64,000 nucleotides of DNA from Alterinioella nitratireducens (GCF_013155465.1 NZ_JABJVX010000003.1:216186-280185); one strand, 5' to 3'; numbered from the stretch's first letter, positions 8,180 to 17,735 are shown. Translations and numbers: made by a program. Notes: generated by a model not told the origin, from the letters alone.

Positions 8180-9757
8180 ATGGGCAGCGTCATTTCTGAA
8201 CCCTTGGCAGATATCACCGCGCGTCACTGGGACGCGATCGTGATCGGCACCGGCATCGGTGGCGGCACGGCTGGCCGCGCGCTGGCCGAGGCGGGGCTGT
8301 CGGTGCTCTTCGTCGAGAAAGGCCGCGAGGGGCTGCGGGCCGAGGAAACCGGGCTGGATCAGGGGATATTCGATCCCGTCGCGCGCGCGGTGCGCGGGCT
8401 CTGGCCCGATCCGATCCTGGCCGAGGTGAACGGCACGCGGCAGGAGATGTTCGCGCCGCTTGGCGCGGGTGTCGGGGGGTCTTCCGTCTTCTACGCGGCG
8501 ACGCTGGAACGCCCCGAGCCGCATGACCTGGATGACAGCGAAGACCGCCCGCATCCGACCGGCGGCTGGCCGGTGAGTTTCGCCGAAATGCAGCCCTGGT
8601 TCGACAAGGCGACGGCGCTCTATGCTCTGCATGGCGACCCCGATCCCCTCTCGGACCAGCCCAATCCCGCGCTTTCCGCGCCGCCGCCCGCCCAACCCGG
8701 CGATGCCATGATCATGGAGAGGTTGCGCGCCAACGGGTTGCATCCCTACCGGCTGCACACGGCCTTGAAATACCTCGACAATTGCGCCGAATGCCTCGGC
8801 CGAAAATGCCCGCGCGCCTGCAAGATGGATGGCCGCTCCGCCGGGGTGGAACCGGCGCTGTCCACCGGCAACACAACGCTTCTGACCGGCTGCGACGTAA
8901 CGCGACTGGACCGCGACGGGCCCAACGTGACACAGGTAATTGCGCGCAAGGGGGGCGAGACGCTCACCCTCACCGCCCGCCATGTCGTGCTGGCAGCCGG
9001 TGCGCTGTCCTCGCCGCGCCTGTTGCTGGCCTCGGCGTCTGAGTCTGACCCGACCGGCATCGGCAACGCGCATGACCTCGTGGGCCGCAACCTGATGTTC
9101 CACCTCAACGAGATCTTCGCGCTCTGGCCGGGGCGCGCGGCGGGCTTTACCGGACCGTCGAAATCCGTCGGCTTCCGTGACCTCTATTTCAAGGACGCTC
9201 AACGGCTTGGCATGGTGCAGGCGATGGGGATGGATGTGGGCTATGGCGAGATCGTGCATCACTTGCGCGGGCGGGTCGCGCGCTCCTGGCTCCGGCATAT
9301 CCCCGGCGCCAGGGACGCCACCCGCATCCCGGCGGCGATCGGCGCGAAGCTGATGGGCCAGGCCAAGGTTTTCGTCGGCCTGTTGGAAGACCTGCCCTAT
9401 GCGGAAAACCGCGTCACGGATGAGGAAGGCCGCATCGCCCTCACCTACCGCATCGCGCCCGAGCTTCTGGCCCGCCGCCGCGCCTTCCGCCGTCTTATCC
9501 GCCGCGCCTTCAAGGGCCAGCGCACCGCCTTCCTGACCCACGCGCCCGAGCCCAATTTCGGCCATCCCTGCGGCACGCTCGCCATGGGCACGGACCCCGC
9601 GAGATCGGTGCTGGACGCGTCGGGCCGGGTTCACGGAATACGCAATCTCTGGGTCACGGATGCCTCGGTCTTCCCGACCTCGATGGGCGTCAACCCGAGC
9701 CTGACCATCGCCGCCAACGCGCTGAGGGTGGCCTCGATCATGGGAGAAGAGAGATGA
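8180..9757 (+). CDS. GMC-family FAD oxidoreductase with a four-cysteine insert
   Basis: 525 residues. The N-terminal FAD-binding GTGIGGG is at about 23-29 and an acidic residue (FVEKGRE) follows the second strand. The C-terminal GMC domain contains HPCGTLAMG and the closing VTDASVFPTSMGVNPSLTI, where the active-site His and Asn lie. Cys202, 205, 210 and 214 form a C-x2-C-x4-C-x3-C cluster, as in some bacterial alcohol/sugar GMC dehydrogenases. The substrate is probably an alcohol or sugar. It overlaps the SDR by ATGA and opens the glycan block. No strong ribosome site is seen before the ATG. Confidence 0.88.
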   Translation: MGSVISEPLADITARHWDAIVIGTGIGGGTAGRALAEAGLSVLFVEKGREGLRAEETGLDQGIFDPVARAVRGLWPDPILAEVNGTRQEMFAPLGAGVGGSSVFYAATLERPEPHDLDDSEDRPHPTGGWPVSFAEMQPWFDKATALYALHGDPDPLSDQPNPALSAPPPAQPGDAMIMERLRANGLHPYRLHTALKYLDNCAECLGRKCPRACKMDGRSAGVEPALSTGNTTLLTGCDVTRLDRDGPNVTQVIARKGGETLTLTARHVVLAAGALSSPRLLLASASESDPTGIGNAHDLVGRNLMFHLNEIFALWPGRAAGFTGPSKSVGFRDLYFKDAQRLGMVQAMGMDVGYGEIVHHLRGRVARSWLRHIPGARDATRIPAAIGAKLMGQAKVFVGLLEDLPYAENRVTDEEGRIALTYRIAPELLARRRAFRRLIRRAFKGQRTAFLTHAPEPNFGHPCGTLAMGTDPARSVLDASGRVHGIRNLWVTDASVFPTSMGVNPSLTIAANALRVASIMGEER

Positions 9758-10509
9758 ACGCGATCACGGATGGATGCGCCATCGTCACCGGCGCGGGCGG
9801 CGGGCTTGGCCGGGCGCTGGCGCTGGAACTGGCGCAACAGATGCAGGTCGCGGGGCTTGGCCGGGGCATGGCGGCGCTGGAGGAAACCGAAAGCCTCGCG
9901 GGCGGCAATTTCCTGCCCCTGCAGGCCGATGTCTCGGACCCCGTGCAGGTCGCGCAAGCCTTCGAGGCGGCGCGCAATACCGCGCCCATCACGCTTCTCA
10001 TCAACAACGCCGCCACCTATCCGCGCCGCGATTTCCTGGATGAGACGGCGGGCAGTTTCATGGACACGGTCGCCATCAACCTCGGCGGCATCGTCACCTG
10101 CACCCGCGCCGCGCTGAGTGACATGACCGCGACGGGATTTGGCCGCATCCTCAACGTCGCCACCTTCGCCGACATGCACCCCCTGCCCGCGTCGTCGGCC
10201 TATGCGGTGTCGAAAGGGGCCGCGCGCATCTTCACCCGTGCGCTGATCGCCGATATCGGCGATCGGTTTCCGGGCATCGTGGTCAATGACTGGATGCCGG
10301 GGATGCTGAAGACCGGCATGGGGATACCTGATGGGCTGGACCCGGCAACGGCTGCCAAATGGGGCGCGAAATTGGCGCTCTGGCATGATCCGTCGCTGAC
10401 CGGCACCACATGGGAGATGGGAGCGGAGATCCCGCCGCCCCGGTCGCTGAAGCGCCGCGTGGCGGACCGCGTGTTGCTGCGCCCGCGCGTGAAACCGCGT
10501 CACCTTTGA
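9754..10509 (+). CDS. Short-chain dehydrogenase/reductase
   Basis: 251 residues. It is a classical SDR with the cofactor motif TGAGGGLG near residue 13, NNAAT near 88, and a catalytic Tyr and Lys in SAYAVSKGA near residue 150. The usual catalytic Ser position lies in the NVATFAD segment, where a Thr replaces it. The C-terminal tail (about 225-251) is basic and longer than usual. Translational coupling to the GMC enzyme suggests they act in one pathway, for example successive oxidation and reduction of a sugar or polyol. The tail end overlaps the convergent glycosyltransferase by 10 nt. Confidence 0.85.
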   Translation: MNAITDGCAIVTGAGGGLGRALALELAQQMQVAGLGRGMAALEETESLAGGNFLPLQADVSDPVQVAQAFEAARNTAPITLLINNAATYPRRDFLDETAGSFMDTVAINLGGIVTCTRAALSDMTATGFGRILNVATFADMHPLPASSAYAVSKGAARIFTRALIADIGDRFPGIVVNDWMPGMLKTGMGIPDGLDPATAAKWGAKLALWHDPSLTGTTWEMGAEIPPPRSLKRRVADRVLLRPRVKPRHL

Positions 10510-11252
10510 CGCATCCGCCAGGAGCGCCAGAGATGGCCGGGCAGGATCAGGGCGGACAGGATATAGCGCCGCGCCATACGTCGCGGGTCGGACAACATCC
10601 GCCAGGCCCATTCCATCGCGATGCGGCGCACCCATTCCGGCGCACGGGACTGTTTTCCCGACAGGAAATCCAGACCCGCTCCGATGGAAGCAAAGCCGAT
10701 GCCCGGCGTGACCTGCCGCCCGAGGGCCGCCAACCTCTCCTGCTTCGGGGCGCCGAGGGCGAGGAAGCAGAGGCCAACGCCTGCCACATCCAGCCGGTTC
10801 AGCACCGCGCGCGCGGTATCCCCTTCGGGATCGAACCCCATCGGCGGTGCGATCCTCTCGACCACGCGCAACCCCGGCACCGCCCGTTCCAGCGCCTCGG
10901 TCGCGCCTGCGAGGCTGTCCTCGGTGGAGCCGACCAGCCCAACCGCCACGCCCATCCCGGCCGCAATGCGCGCCAGCGGCAAGATCAGGTCGGATCCCGG
11001 CAGCAGCTCCACCGACCGCCCCGCCAGCGCGGCACACCAGACGATCGGGTTGCCATCGGCGGTGACGAACTCCTGCGCGGCGTAGGCGTCCCGGAACGGT
11101 CCCTTTGCGCGCAGCTTTTCCAGGTGGTCGAGGTTCAGGGTCGCCAGCGCAAAGCCCTGCCCCCGCGCGAAGCGGTCGCGCATGTTGTGCTCCAGCACTG
11201 CCTGGTCCGGCACCGTGACGGCGACCGCGAAACTGCCTGCCTGAAACTCCAC
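10500..11252 (-). CDS. WecG/TagA/CpsF family glycosyltransferase
   Basis: 250 residues from a GTG start at 11252, preceded by GAGGAG with 7-nt spacing. A longer upstream frame would run into the start of the divergent oxidoreductase and has no comparable ribosome site. Family features are NLDHLEKLR near the N-terminus, TADGNPIVWCAAL, GLVGSTE, and the signature LALGAPKQERL, with GAGLDFLSG later. Enzymes of this family (GT26) add an N-acetylmannosamine, its acid or glucose to a lipid-linked first sugar in wall polymers, enterobacterial common antigen or exopolysaccharide. It acts at the inner face of the membrane. Confidence 0.88.
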   Translation of the reverse strand: MEFQAGSFAVAVTVPDQAVLEHNMRDRFARGQGFALATLNLDHLEKLRAKGPFRDAYAAQEFVTADGNPIVWCAALAGRSVELLPGSDLILPLARIAAGMGVAVGLVGSTEDSLAGATEALERAVPGLRVVERIAPPMGFDPEGDTARAVLNRLDVAGVGLCFLALGAPKQERLAALGRQVTPGIGFASIGAGLDFLSGKQSRAPEWVRRIAMEWAWRMLSDPRRMARRYILSALILPGHLWRSWRMRQR

Positions 11253-11367
11253 CCGAACGCTCCTCGCCACCCGGCCCCGTTGTCGCAAGAGATTGCGATA
11301 CAAGACAAACTGTTGCCATGCTTTTATGGTCACTATGAACGAAACGACAAGGCAGAGCGGACCGGAC

Positions 11368-12516
11368 ATGGCAGGCGAGACGCAGCGAACCAGCGCAAGC
11401 GCGCGCGGGACACCTGAGGGTGTGACCGTGATCGGCTGCGGTTTCGTGGCCGATCTCTATATGCGGTCGCTCAGGACTTTCCCGCAAATCCAGGTGCTTG
11501 GCGCCTTTGATCACGACGCACAGCGCATGGCCGCCTTTTGCGCGCATTGGTCCATCCCCGCCCTGCCCGACATGGGCGCGGCCCTGGCCACCGGCGGTCT
11601 GATCCTCAACCTGACCAACCCCACCTCCCATGCCGACGTAATCCGCGCGAGCCTTGAGGCAGGCCGCCATGTCTTCAGTGAAAAGCCGATGGTGCTGGAT
11701 CTCGACACCGCGAAATCCCTGCGCGCGCTGGCGGGCGAACGCCGGGTGCAACTGGCCACGGCCCCCTCCTCGGTCCTGGGCGAGGCCGCGCAGACCCTGG
11801 GCCATGCCTTGCGCAACGGCCTGCCCGGCACCCCGCGCCTGATCTATGCCGAGCTGGATGACGGCTTTATCCCGCAGGCCCCGGTCGAGGCCTGGATCAG
11901 CGAAAGCGGCGCGCCCTGGCCCTTTGCGGATGAGTTTCGCACCGGCTGCACGCTGGAACATGCGGGCTATTACCTGTCGTGGCTGATCGCCCATTTCGGC
12001 GCCGTGACCCGCGTGGTGACGGCCACGGCCGAGGTCATCCCGGCCAAGCGGGGCCTCAAGGACTGCGCCCCGGATGTCTCGGTCGCCATGCTTTATTTTG
12101 CCTCCGGCCCCGTCGCGCGGCTCACCTGTTCCATCGCCGCGCCGCATGATCACCGGCTGCGCATCGTCGGCGATGACGGCGTGTTGCAGATCGACAAGGC
12201 CTGGGACAACGCCGCGCCCGTGCGCCACCGCAAGCGGCTGCGCATCCGGCGGCGTCTGCTGGAAAGCCCGGTCGCCAAGCGCATCCGGCTGCCCGGGCCG
12301 ACCCATCCCCACCTGCCCCGCAAGGGCGCGGCGGCGATGAATTTCGCGCTTGGACCGGCGGAAATGCTTGAGGCGATCCGCGCCCGCCGCCCCTCGCGTC
12401 TGGCGGGCGACTACGCGCTGCACCTGACCGAGGTGACGCTGGCCTGCCAGAAGACGGGCGTGCACGAGATGACCACGTCTTGCGAAAAGATGAAGCCGAT
12501 GCCATGGGCGTGCTGA
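11368..12516 (+). CDS. Gfo/Idh/MocA-family sugar oxidoreductase
   Basis: About 382 residues. The N-terminal Rossmann fold starts at VTVIGCGFVADLY, and the hallmark EKP (FSEKPMVLD) follows about 90 residues later. The C-terminal alpha/beta domain includes GCTLEHAGYYLSWL, where the catalytic His is expected. Such enzymes oxidise or reduce sugar carbons using NAD(P). Another ATG at 11335 is possible; neither has a strong ribosome site. The 3' end overlaps the epimerase by 13 nt. The same pair of activities recurs as one fused protein at 15645. Confidence 0.85.
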   Translation: MAGETQRTSASARGTPEGVTVIGCGFVADLYMRSLRTFPQIQVLGAFDHDAQRMAAFCAHWSIPALPDMGAALATGGLILNLTNPTSHADVIRASLEAGRHVFSEKPMVLDLDTAKSLRALAGERRVQLATAPSSVLGEAAQTLGHALRNGLPGTPRLIYAELDDGFIPQAPVEAWISESGAPWPFADEFRTGCTLEHAGYYLSWLIAHFGAVTRVVTATAEVIPAKRGLKDCAPDVSVAMLYFASGPVARLTCSIAAPHDHRLRIVGDDGVLQIDKAWDNAAPVRHRKRLRIRRRLLESPVAKRIRLPGPTHPHLPRKGAAAMNFALGPAEMLEAIRARRPSRLAGDYALHLTEVTLACQKTGVHEMTTSCEKMKPMPWAC

Positions 12517-13445
12517 CCCTCCTTGTCACCGGGGCCGCGGGCCATATCGGGCGGGCGGCGGTCGCACGGGCGCTGGAACGTGGGCATAGCGTGCGCGCGC
12601 TGCTGCGCGGCGGCGCGCCGTTCGAGCCGCAAGACCGCCTGACCGTCACCCGCGCCGACCTGGCCACCGACGACCTGACCCTGGCGCTGAAGGATGTGGA
12701 CACCGTGCTGCATTGCGCGGCAGCGATGCACGGTAATGAGGCCGCGATGCAGCGCGATACGGTCACCGCCACCGAACGGCTGGTGCAGGCGGCGGGCGTG
12801 GCGGGCGTCGCGCATATCGTGCTGGCCGGTTCGGTCTCTGTCTACGGGCTGAAATCCATCCCCGAGGGCCATGTCATCACCGAGGACAGCCCGCTTGAAA
12901 CCGACCTGAAACACCGTGACGCCTATACCCGCGCCAAGTTGGCGCAGGAGCATGTCGCGATCGGCGGCCCCTGCCCCGCCACGATCCTGCGCATCGGCGC
13001 GGTCTGGGGGCCGGGGCGGCTGTGGAATGCGCATCTCGGGGTGGCGAAGGGGCCGGTTCTGATCCGCCTCGCCCGCGACGGGCAGATCCCGCTGGCCCAT
13101 ATCACCCGCGCCGCGGCGGCGCTGGTCGCGGCGACGGAGCTTGTCCCGAGCGGCGCCAACCCGCTCAACATCCTCGACCACGACCTGCCCGACCGCGCGC
13201 GCTACCTGGCCGCGTTGCAGGCCGGCGGCTGGCCGAAACTGGTGCTGCCCGTGAGCTGGCACGCTCTCGACCGGATCGCCGCGCATCTGCCGGGTCGGCG
13301 CCGCCCCGGATTGTTGCGGCAAGCCACATTGCACGCGCGCATGAAACCCGTCGGCTGGAGCGCCGCGAAAGCCGAGGCCGCGCTGGACCTGCCCGAACAA
13401 CCGGGCTTCGAGGCGCTGATGGCCGCCGCGCTGGAGGCCCAATGA
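12504..13445 (+). CDS. NAD-dependent epimerase/dehydratase (extended SDR)
   Basis: 313 residues from the ATG at 12504. The cofactor motif TGAAGHIG lies at about 9-16, and a Ser (AGSVSVYG) plus a Tyr and Lys (DAYTRAKLAQE) form the catalytic triad. The family acts on nucleotide sugars (epimerisation, dehydration or reduction). The end of the protein (LHARMKPVGWSAAKAEAALDL) matches the terminal region of similar enzymes. It overlaps the upstream oxidoreductase by 13 nt and the next glycosyltransferase by ATGA. A TTG 24 nt upstream could also serve as start. Confidence 0.85.
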   Translation: MGVLTLLVTGAAGHIGRAAVARALERGHSVRALLRGGAPFEPQDRLTVTRADLATDDLTLALKDVDTVLHCAAAMHGNEAAMQRDTVTATERLVQAAGVAGVAHIVLAGSVSVYGLKSIPEGHVITEDSPLETDLKHRDAYTRAKLAQEHVAIGGPCPATILRIGAVWGPGRLWNAHLGVAKGPVLIRLARDGQIPLAHITRAAAALVAATELVPSGANPLNILDHDLPDRARYLAALQAGGWPKLVLPVSWHALDRIAAHLPGRRRPGLLRQATLHARMKPVGWSAAKAEAALDLPEQPGFEALMAAALEAQ

Positions 13446-14671
13446 AGATCGCCTATCTCACCGGCGAATACCCCCGCGCCACCGACACCTTCATCCAGCG
13501 CGAAGTCGCCGCCCTGCGCGGCCTTGGCTTCGACGTTCTGACCTGTTCGATCCGTCGCACCGGGCCTGCGCACCTTGTCGGCGAGGAGCAGAAGGCCGAG
13601 GCCGCGCGCACCTTCCACGTCCTCGCGGGTGCGCTGAACCTCTGGACGCTCGCCCACGCGAAGCTCTCCGCCCTGCGTAGCCCCGCCCGATACTTCAAGG
13701 CGCTGGCGCTGGCCTGGCGCACGGCCCCCAGGGGTCTGCGCGGGCGCGCCTATAACCTGGTCTATTTCGCCGAGGCGCTGGTGCTGGCCCATCACCTGCG
13801 CCGCGAGAGCGTCACCCATCTGCACAACCATATCGCCAAATCCAGTTGCACCGTCGCGATGCTGGCCAGCCAGCTCTCGGGCATCCCCTACAGCTTCACC
13901 CTGCACGGCCCCGACATCTTTTTCGCGCCCGAGCACTGGCGGCTGGACGAGAAGATCGCCCGCGCGCGCTTTGTCGCCTGCATCAGCGATTTCGCCCGTG
14001 CGCAGGCGATGCTGTTCTCGGACCAGGCCCATTGGCCGAAGCTCAAGATCGTCCATTGCGGGGTGGAACCCGCCCGCTATGACGCGTCCGGCCCGCGTGA
14101 CGGGCATCACCTGGCCTTTGTCGGACGCTTGGATGCGGTCAAGGGCGTGCCGCTGCTGCTGGAAGCACTGGCCGCGGCGCGCGAGAGCCTGCCCGATCTG
14201 TGCCTGACCCTCGTGGGCGACGGCCCGGATCGTGAGGCGCTGCTGGACCGGGCCCGCGCGCTGGACCTGTCGGAGGCCGTCGAATTCGCGGGCTACCTCT
14301 CGCAAACCGAGGTCGCGGCCCTTCTGACTTATGCCGATTGCCTTGTCCTTCCCAGCTTTGCCGAAGGTGTGCCCGTGGTGCTGATGGAAGCAATGGCCGC
14401 GCGCCTGCCCGTCATTGCAACCCGCGTCGGTGGCGTCAGCGAACTGGTCGAGGACGGTGTGTCCGGCCTCCTGGTGCCGCCGGGCGACGTGGCGTCCCTG
14501 ACGCAGGCCATCAAGCAGGTGATGAGGTCCGACCGAACGGCCATGGGCCAAGCGGGCCGCGCCGCCGTCGAGGCCGGGTTCGACATCGGGACCGAGGCCG
14601 CGCGGCTGGCGCATCTGCTGCGCGCAGGCCCCGACCTGCCGTATGACAAACGCCCGGAGGCCCACCCATGA
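13442..14671 (+). CDS. GT4-type (GT-B fold) glycosyltransferase
   Basis: 409 residues. The N-terminus (AYLTGEYPRATDTFIQREV) is typical of WcaL/colanic-acid-type transferases. HLHNHIAKSS and FTLHGPDIFF mark the acceptor side. The C-terminal donor domain shows FVGRLDAVKG and the nucleotide-sugar motif LPSFAEGVPVVLMEAMA (E-x7-E), followed by TRVGGVSELV. It should transfer a sugar from a nucleotide donor to a lipid-linked glycan in the cytoplasm. It is coupled by ATGA at both ends. Confidence 0.9.
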   Translation: MKIAYLTGEYPRATDTFIQREVAALRGLGFDVLTCSIRRTGPAHLVGEEQKAEAARTFHVLAGALNLWTLAHAKLSALRSPARYFKALALAWRTAPRGLRGRAYNLVYFAEALVLAHHLRRESVTHLHNHIAKSSCTVAMLASQLSGIPYSFTLHGPDIFFAPEHWRLDEKIARARFVACISDFARAQAMLFSDQAHWPKLKIVHCGVEPARYDASGPRDGHHLAFVGRLDAVKGVPLLLEALAAARESLPDLCLTLVGDGPDREALLDRARALDLSEAVEFAGYLSQTEVAALLTYADCLVLPSFAEGVPVVLMEAMAARLPVIATRVGGVSELVEDGVSGLLVPPGDVASLTQAIKQVMRSDRTAMGQAGRAAVEAGFDIGTEAARLAHLLRAGPDLPYDKRPEAHP

Positions 14672-15633
14672 CCAAGCTTGCCATCATCGCCATTGGCCGG
14701 AATGAGGGCGAGCGCCTGCGCGCCTGCCTGACCAGCCTGCAAGGGGCAGATGCACGGATCATCTATGTCGATAGCGGATCGTCGGATGACAGCGTTGAAT
14801 TTGCCCGCAGCCTCGGCATCAAGGTGGTCGAGCTTGACCAGGACACCCCCTTCACCGCCGCTCGCGCGCGCAATGCAGGCGTCGCGGCCCTGGGCGAAGA
14901 CCTGCCCGATTTCATCCATTTCATCGACGGCGATTGCGTGCTGGTCGAAGGCTGGCTGGAGACGGGACTTGCCGCCATCGAGGCCGACCCGCAGCTTGGC
15001 ATCGTCACCGGCTGGCGGCGGGAGATCGCGCCCGAGGCCAGCATCTACAACGCCATCTGCGACCATGAATGGCAGCGTCCGGCGGGCCCGATCACGGCCT
15101 GCGGCGGCGACATGCTTGTTCGGTCAGAGGCGTTCCAGGCGGCGGGCGGCTTCAATCCAGAGGTCATCGCGGCGGAAGATGACGAGTTCTGCCTGCGCGT
15201 CGCCATGTCCGGCTATACGCTCCTCCGCCTGCCGCATGACATGACCCGCCACGACGCCGACATGCACCGGTTTTCACAATGGTGGCAGCGCGCCGTGCGC
15301 AACGGCCACGGCTTCGCGCAGCTTGGCGCGCTGCACCCGAACCACCTGACGCGCGAGAGGTTGCGGGTGCTGGTCTTCGCGCTGATCCTGCCCGCCCTCG
15401 CCCTCATCGGCGCATTCATCACGCCCTGGCTGTTGCTTGGCGTTGTCGCGGTCTATCTCGGATCGTATTTGCGCACCTGGCTCGGGCTGCGGCAGGCCGG
15501 CATGGCCACGGGGCTGGCGGCGCATCAGGCGCTTTTTCTCAGCCTCTCGAAATTTCCCAACCTGATCGGCATGGCCCGTTTCCACCTGCGCAAGCGGCGC
15601 GGGGCGGATATGCAGATCATCGAGTACAAGTGA
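14668..15633 (+). CDS. GT2-family glycosyltransferase with membrane segments
   Basis: 321 residues. The GT-A catalytic domain has IIAIGRNEGERL at the start, YVDSGSSDDSV, a DGD metal motif (FIDGDCVLVEG), and ED in AAEDDEFCLR. Two hydrophobic helices follow at about 232-270 (VLVFALILPALALIGAF and WLLLGVVAVYLG), so the protein is membrane-anchored. A role in glycan chain assembly follows from the neighbours. It starts at an ATGA overlap and is followed 11 nt later by the fusion gene. Confidence 0.88.
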   Translation: MTKLAIIAIGRNEGERLRACLTSLQGADARIIYVDSGSSDDSVEFARSLGIKVVELDQDTPFTAARARNAGVAALGEDLPDFIHFIDGDCVLVEGWLETGLAAIEADPQLGIVTGWRREIAPEASIYNAICDHEWQRPAGPITACGGDMLVRSEAFQAAGGFNPEVIAAEDDEFCLRVAMSGYTLLRLPHDMTRHDADMHRFSQWWQRAVRNGHGFAQLGALHPNHLTRERLRVLVFALILPALALIGAFITPWLLLGVVAVYLGSYLRTWLGLRQAGMATGLAAHQALFLSLSKFPNLIGMARFHLRKRRGADMQIIEYK

Positions 15634-15644
15634 GAGGTCCGGCA

Positions 15645-17735
15645 ATGCCCTCCCCCATCCGCGTCGGCCTGATTGGGGCTGGCTACATCGCCGATTGGCA
15701 CGCCACCGCACTGAAGGCCACGAAAGGTGTGCGGATCACCGCCATTTGCGACCGGAATGCGGCGGCGGCGCATCCCCTGGCCGAGGCCCATGGCGCGCAG
15801 GTTTTCACCAGCGTTCCCGACCTGATCGCCAGCAGCAGTTGTGACGCGGTGCATATCCTGACGCCGCCCGATCTGCACCGCGATATTGCCGTGGAGTGCC
15901 TGTCCGGCGGTCTGCATGTGCTGGTGGAAAAGCCCGTGGGATTGAGCGTGGCGGAGGTCGAGGAGATCGAGACGGCCGCGCGAGACTCGGGCACGTCTTT
16001 CATCGCGGGGCATAATTTTCTCGGCCTGCCGCGCTATCTGCGCCTGAAGGATCAAGTGGCCTCCGGAACGCTTGGCCGCATATCCTCGGTTCATATCACC
16101 TGGGCGCTGCCGCTCTCCCCCCTGCGTTCGGGGCCTTACGGGCTGTGGCTGCTTCGCGAGGCGAAGAACCTGCTGCTGGAGCTTGGGCCGCACCCCTTTT
16201 CCTTCGCGGTCGATCTGCTCGGCCCGCTGGAGATCCGCGCGCTGGAGACCGGGCAGCCCGTGACCCTGCCGGGCGGCGAGACCCGACCGCAAAGCTGGCG
16301 CATCCTGGCGCGCGCGGGCGGCGTGGATGTCAGCTTTCACCTCAGCCTTGTCGAGACCACCGACGACCGCAGCGTTACCGTGCGTGGCTCCACTGGCATG
16401 GCACGGCTGGACTTTGCCGCCGATACGGCTGTCACCAGCCGCGACAACACCGCCGACCTGGTGCTGAACCCGCTGCGCAAATCGCTTGGCCAAGCGGGCG
16501 GGCACCTGCGCGAGGGCCTGCGCAACGCCGCCCTGCAACTGGCCTCGCTCAACCGCAAATCCCCCTACGGGCAGAGCTTTCGCGGCATGGTTTCGACGGT
16601 CTATGCCGATCTGGCCGCCGGTCGCCCGGTCGATGGGCGATTCTCGGGGGCCTCGGCGCGCATGGTCATGCAGGGGATCGAGGATACATTGGCCCGCCTG
16701 CCCGCACAGCCCGCGCCCGCCATCCCGCAGGGCACGCCCAAGCCGCGCGTCATGGTCATCGGCGGCACCGGCTATGTCGGGCGCAACCTCACCCGCGCGC
16801 TGGTGGCCCGCGGCCATGACGTGCGGGTGCTCAGCCGAGGGCGGCACGGGCCGTTCAGCGACATTGCCGATCACGTCGAGATCATGCCCGTGGATCTGCG
16901 CGACCAAGGCGCGATTGCGCAGGCGATGGACGGCATCCACACTGTCTACAACCTCGCCAAATCCATGGACATGACGTGGGGTTCGGCGCTGGAAAACGAT
17001 GTCGGCACCGCCATGCGCATCGGCGAGGCCGCGTTGCAGGCAGGCGTCAGCCGCCTGATCTATACCGGCACCATCGCCAGCTACGACATGTCCGACCCCA
17101 GGGCTGTCATCACCGAGAAGACCCCCTTCGGCGACACGGAAAACCGCAACCTCTATGCCCGCTCCAAGGCCGAATGCGAGGCGCGGCTTGCGCGGATGCA
17201 GCGCGATCGTGGCCTGCCCCTGATCATCGCGCGCCCCGGCATCGTGGTGGGCGGCGACGGGCCGTTGCAGCACTGGGGCATCGGGCGTTGGCACGGGCCG
17301 GGGGCGGTCAAGCTCTGGGGCAACGGGCGCAATATCCTGCCCTTCGTGCTGGCCGATGACCTGTCGGATGGGCTGATTGCGATGATGGACGCGCCGGGTG
17401 CGATCGGGCAAAGCTTCAACCTGACCGGAGAGCAGATGCTGTCGGCCCGCGACTATTTCGACGCGATCCATGCGCGGCTGAATGCAGGGATACGCGTCTC
17501 CACCGGGCATCTGACCGGGCTCTGGCTGGCGGGGTCTGTCAAATACGCGCTGAAACGGTATGCGCTTGGGCGAAGCGATGCGGTGCGGCCCTCGCTTGCC
17601 GACTGGAAATCGCGCGCGCATCTGGCCCGGTTCGACAACAGCCATCCCAAGGCGGCGCTGAACTGGCAGCCGGAACCCGACCGCGCGGCCTTCCTGGATC
17701 GTGCTATCGACGGGCCGCGATTGTTTGGAATATGA
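15645..17735 (+). CDS. Fused Gfo/Idh oxidoreductase and NAD epimerase/dehydratase
   Basis: 696 residues carrying two enzymes. Residues 1 to about 350 form a Gfo/Idh domain (VGLIGAGYIADWH at the start; VEKPVGLS; LELGPHPF near the catalytic His). After a Pro/Ala-rich linker near 355, residues from about 366 onward form an extended-SDR domain (VMVIGGTGYVGRNL; GTIASYD; YARSKAECEARL). Both domains keep their cofactor and catalytic motifs. The start has GAGAGG upstream; a longer in-frame extension overlaps the glycosyltransferase and is not used. The two steps probably modify one nucleotide sugar in sequence. Confidence 0.88.
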   Translation: MPSPIRVGLIGAGYIADWHATALKATKGVRITAICDRNAAAAHPLAEAHGAQVFTSVPDLIASSSCDAVHILTPPDLHRDIAVECLSGGLHVLVEKPVGLSVAEVEEIETAARDSGTSFIAGHNFLGLPRYLRLKDQVASGTLGRISSVHITWALPLSPLRSGPYGLWLLREAKNLLLELGPHPFSFAVDLLGPLEIRALETGQPVTLPGGETRPQSWRILARAGGVDVSFHLSLVETTDDRSVTVRGSTGMARLDFAADTAVTSRDNTADLVLNPLRKSLGQAGGHLREGLRNAALQLASLNRKSPYGQSFRGMVSTVYADLAAGRPVDGRFSGASARMVMQGIEDTLARLPAQPAPAIPQGTPKPRVMVIGGTGYVGRNLTRALVARGHDVRVLSRGRHGPFSDIADHVEIMPVDLRDQGAIAQAMDGIHTVYNLAKSMDMTWGSALENDVGTAMRIGEAALQAGVSRLIYTGTIASYDMSDPRAVITEKTPFGDTENRNLYARSKAECEARLARMQRDRGLPLIIARPGIVVGGDGPLQHWGIGRWHGPGAVKLWGNGRNILPFVLADDLSDGLIAMMDAPGAIGQSFNLTGEQMLSARDYFDAIHARLNAGIRVSTGHLTGLWLAGSVKYALKRYALGRSDAVRPSLADWKSRAHLARFDNSHPKAALNWQPEPDRAAFLDRAIDGPRLFGI

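Noticed and set aside
6995-9634. Minus-strand frame of 879 codons opposite xerD and the GMC gene
   Set aside because: Crosses two well-supported genes on the other strand and shows no motifs; a by-product of high GC.
9631-12465. Minus-strand frame of 944 codons spanning the SDR, WecG-type and Gfo/Idh genes
   Set aside because: Covers three intact genes in other frames and encodes no recognisable domain.
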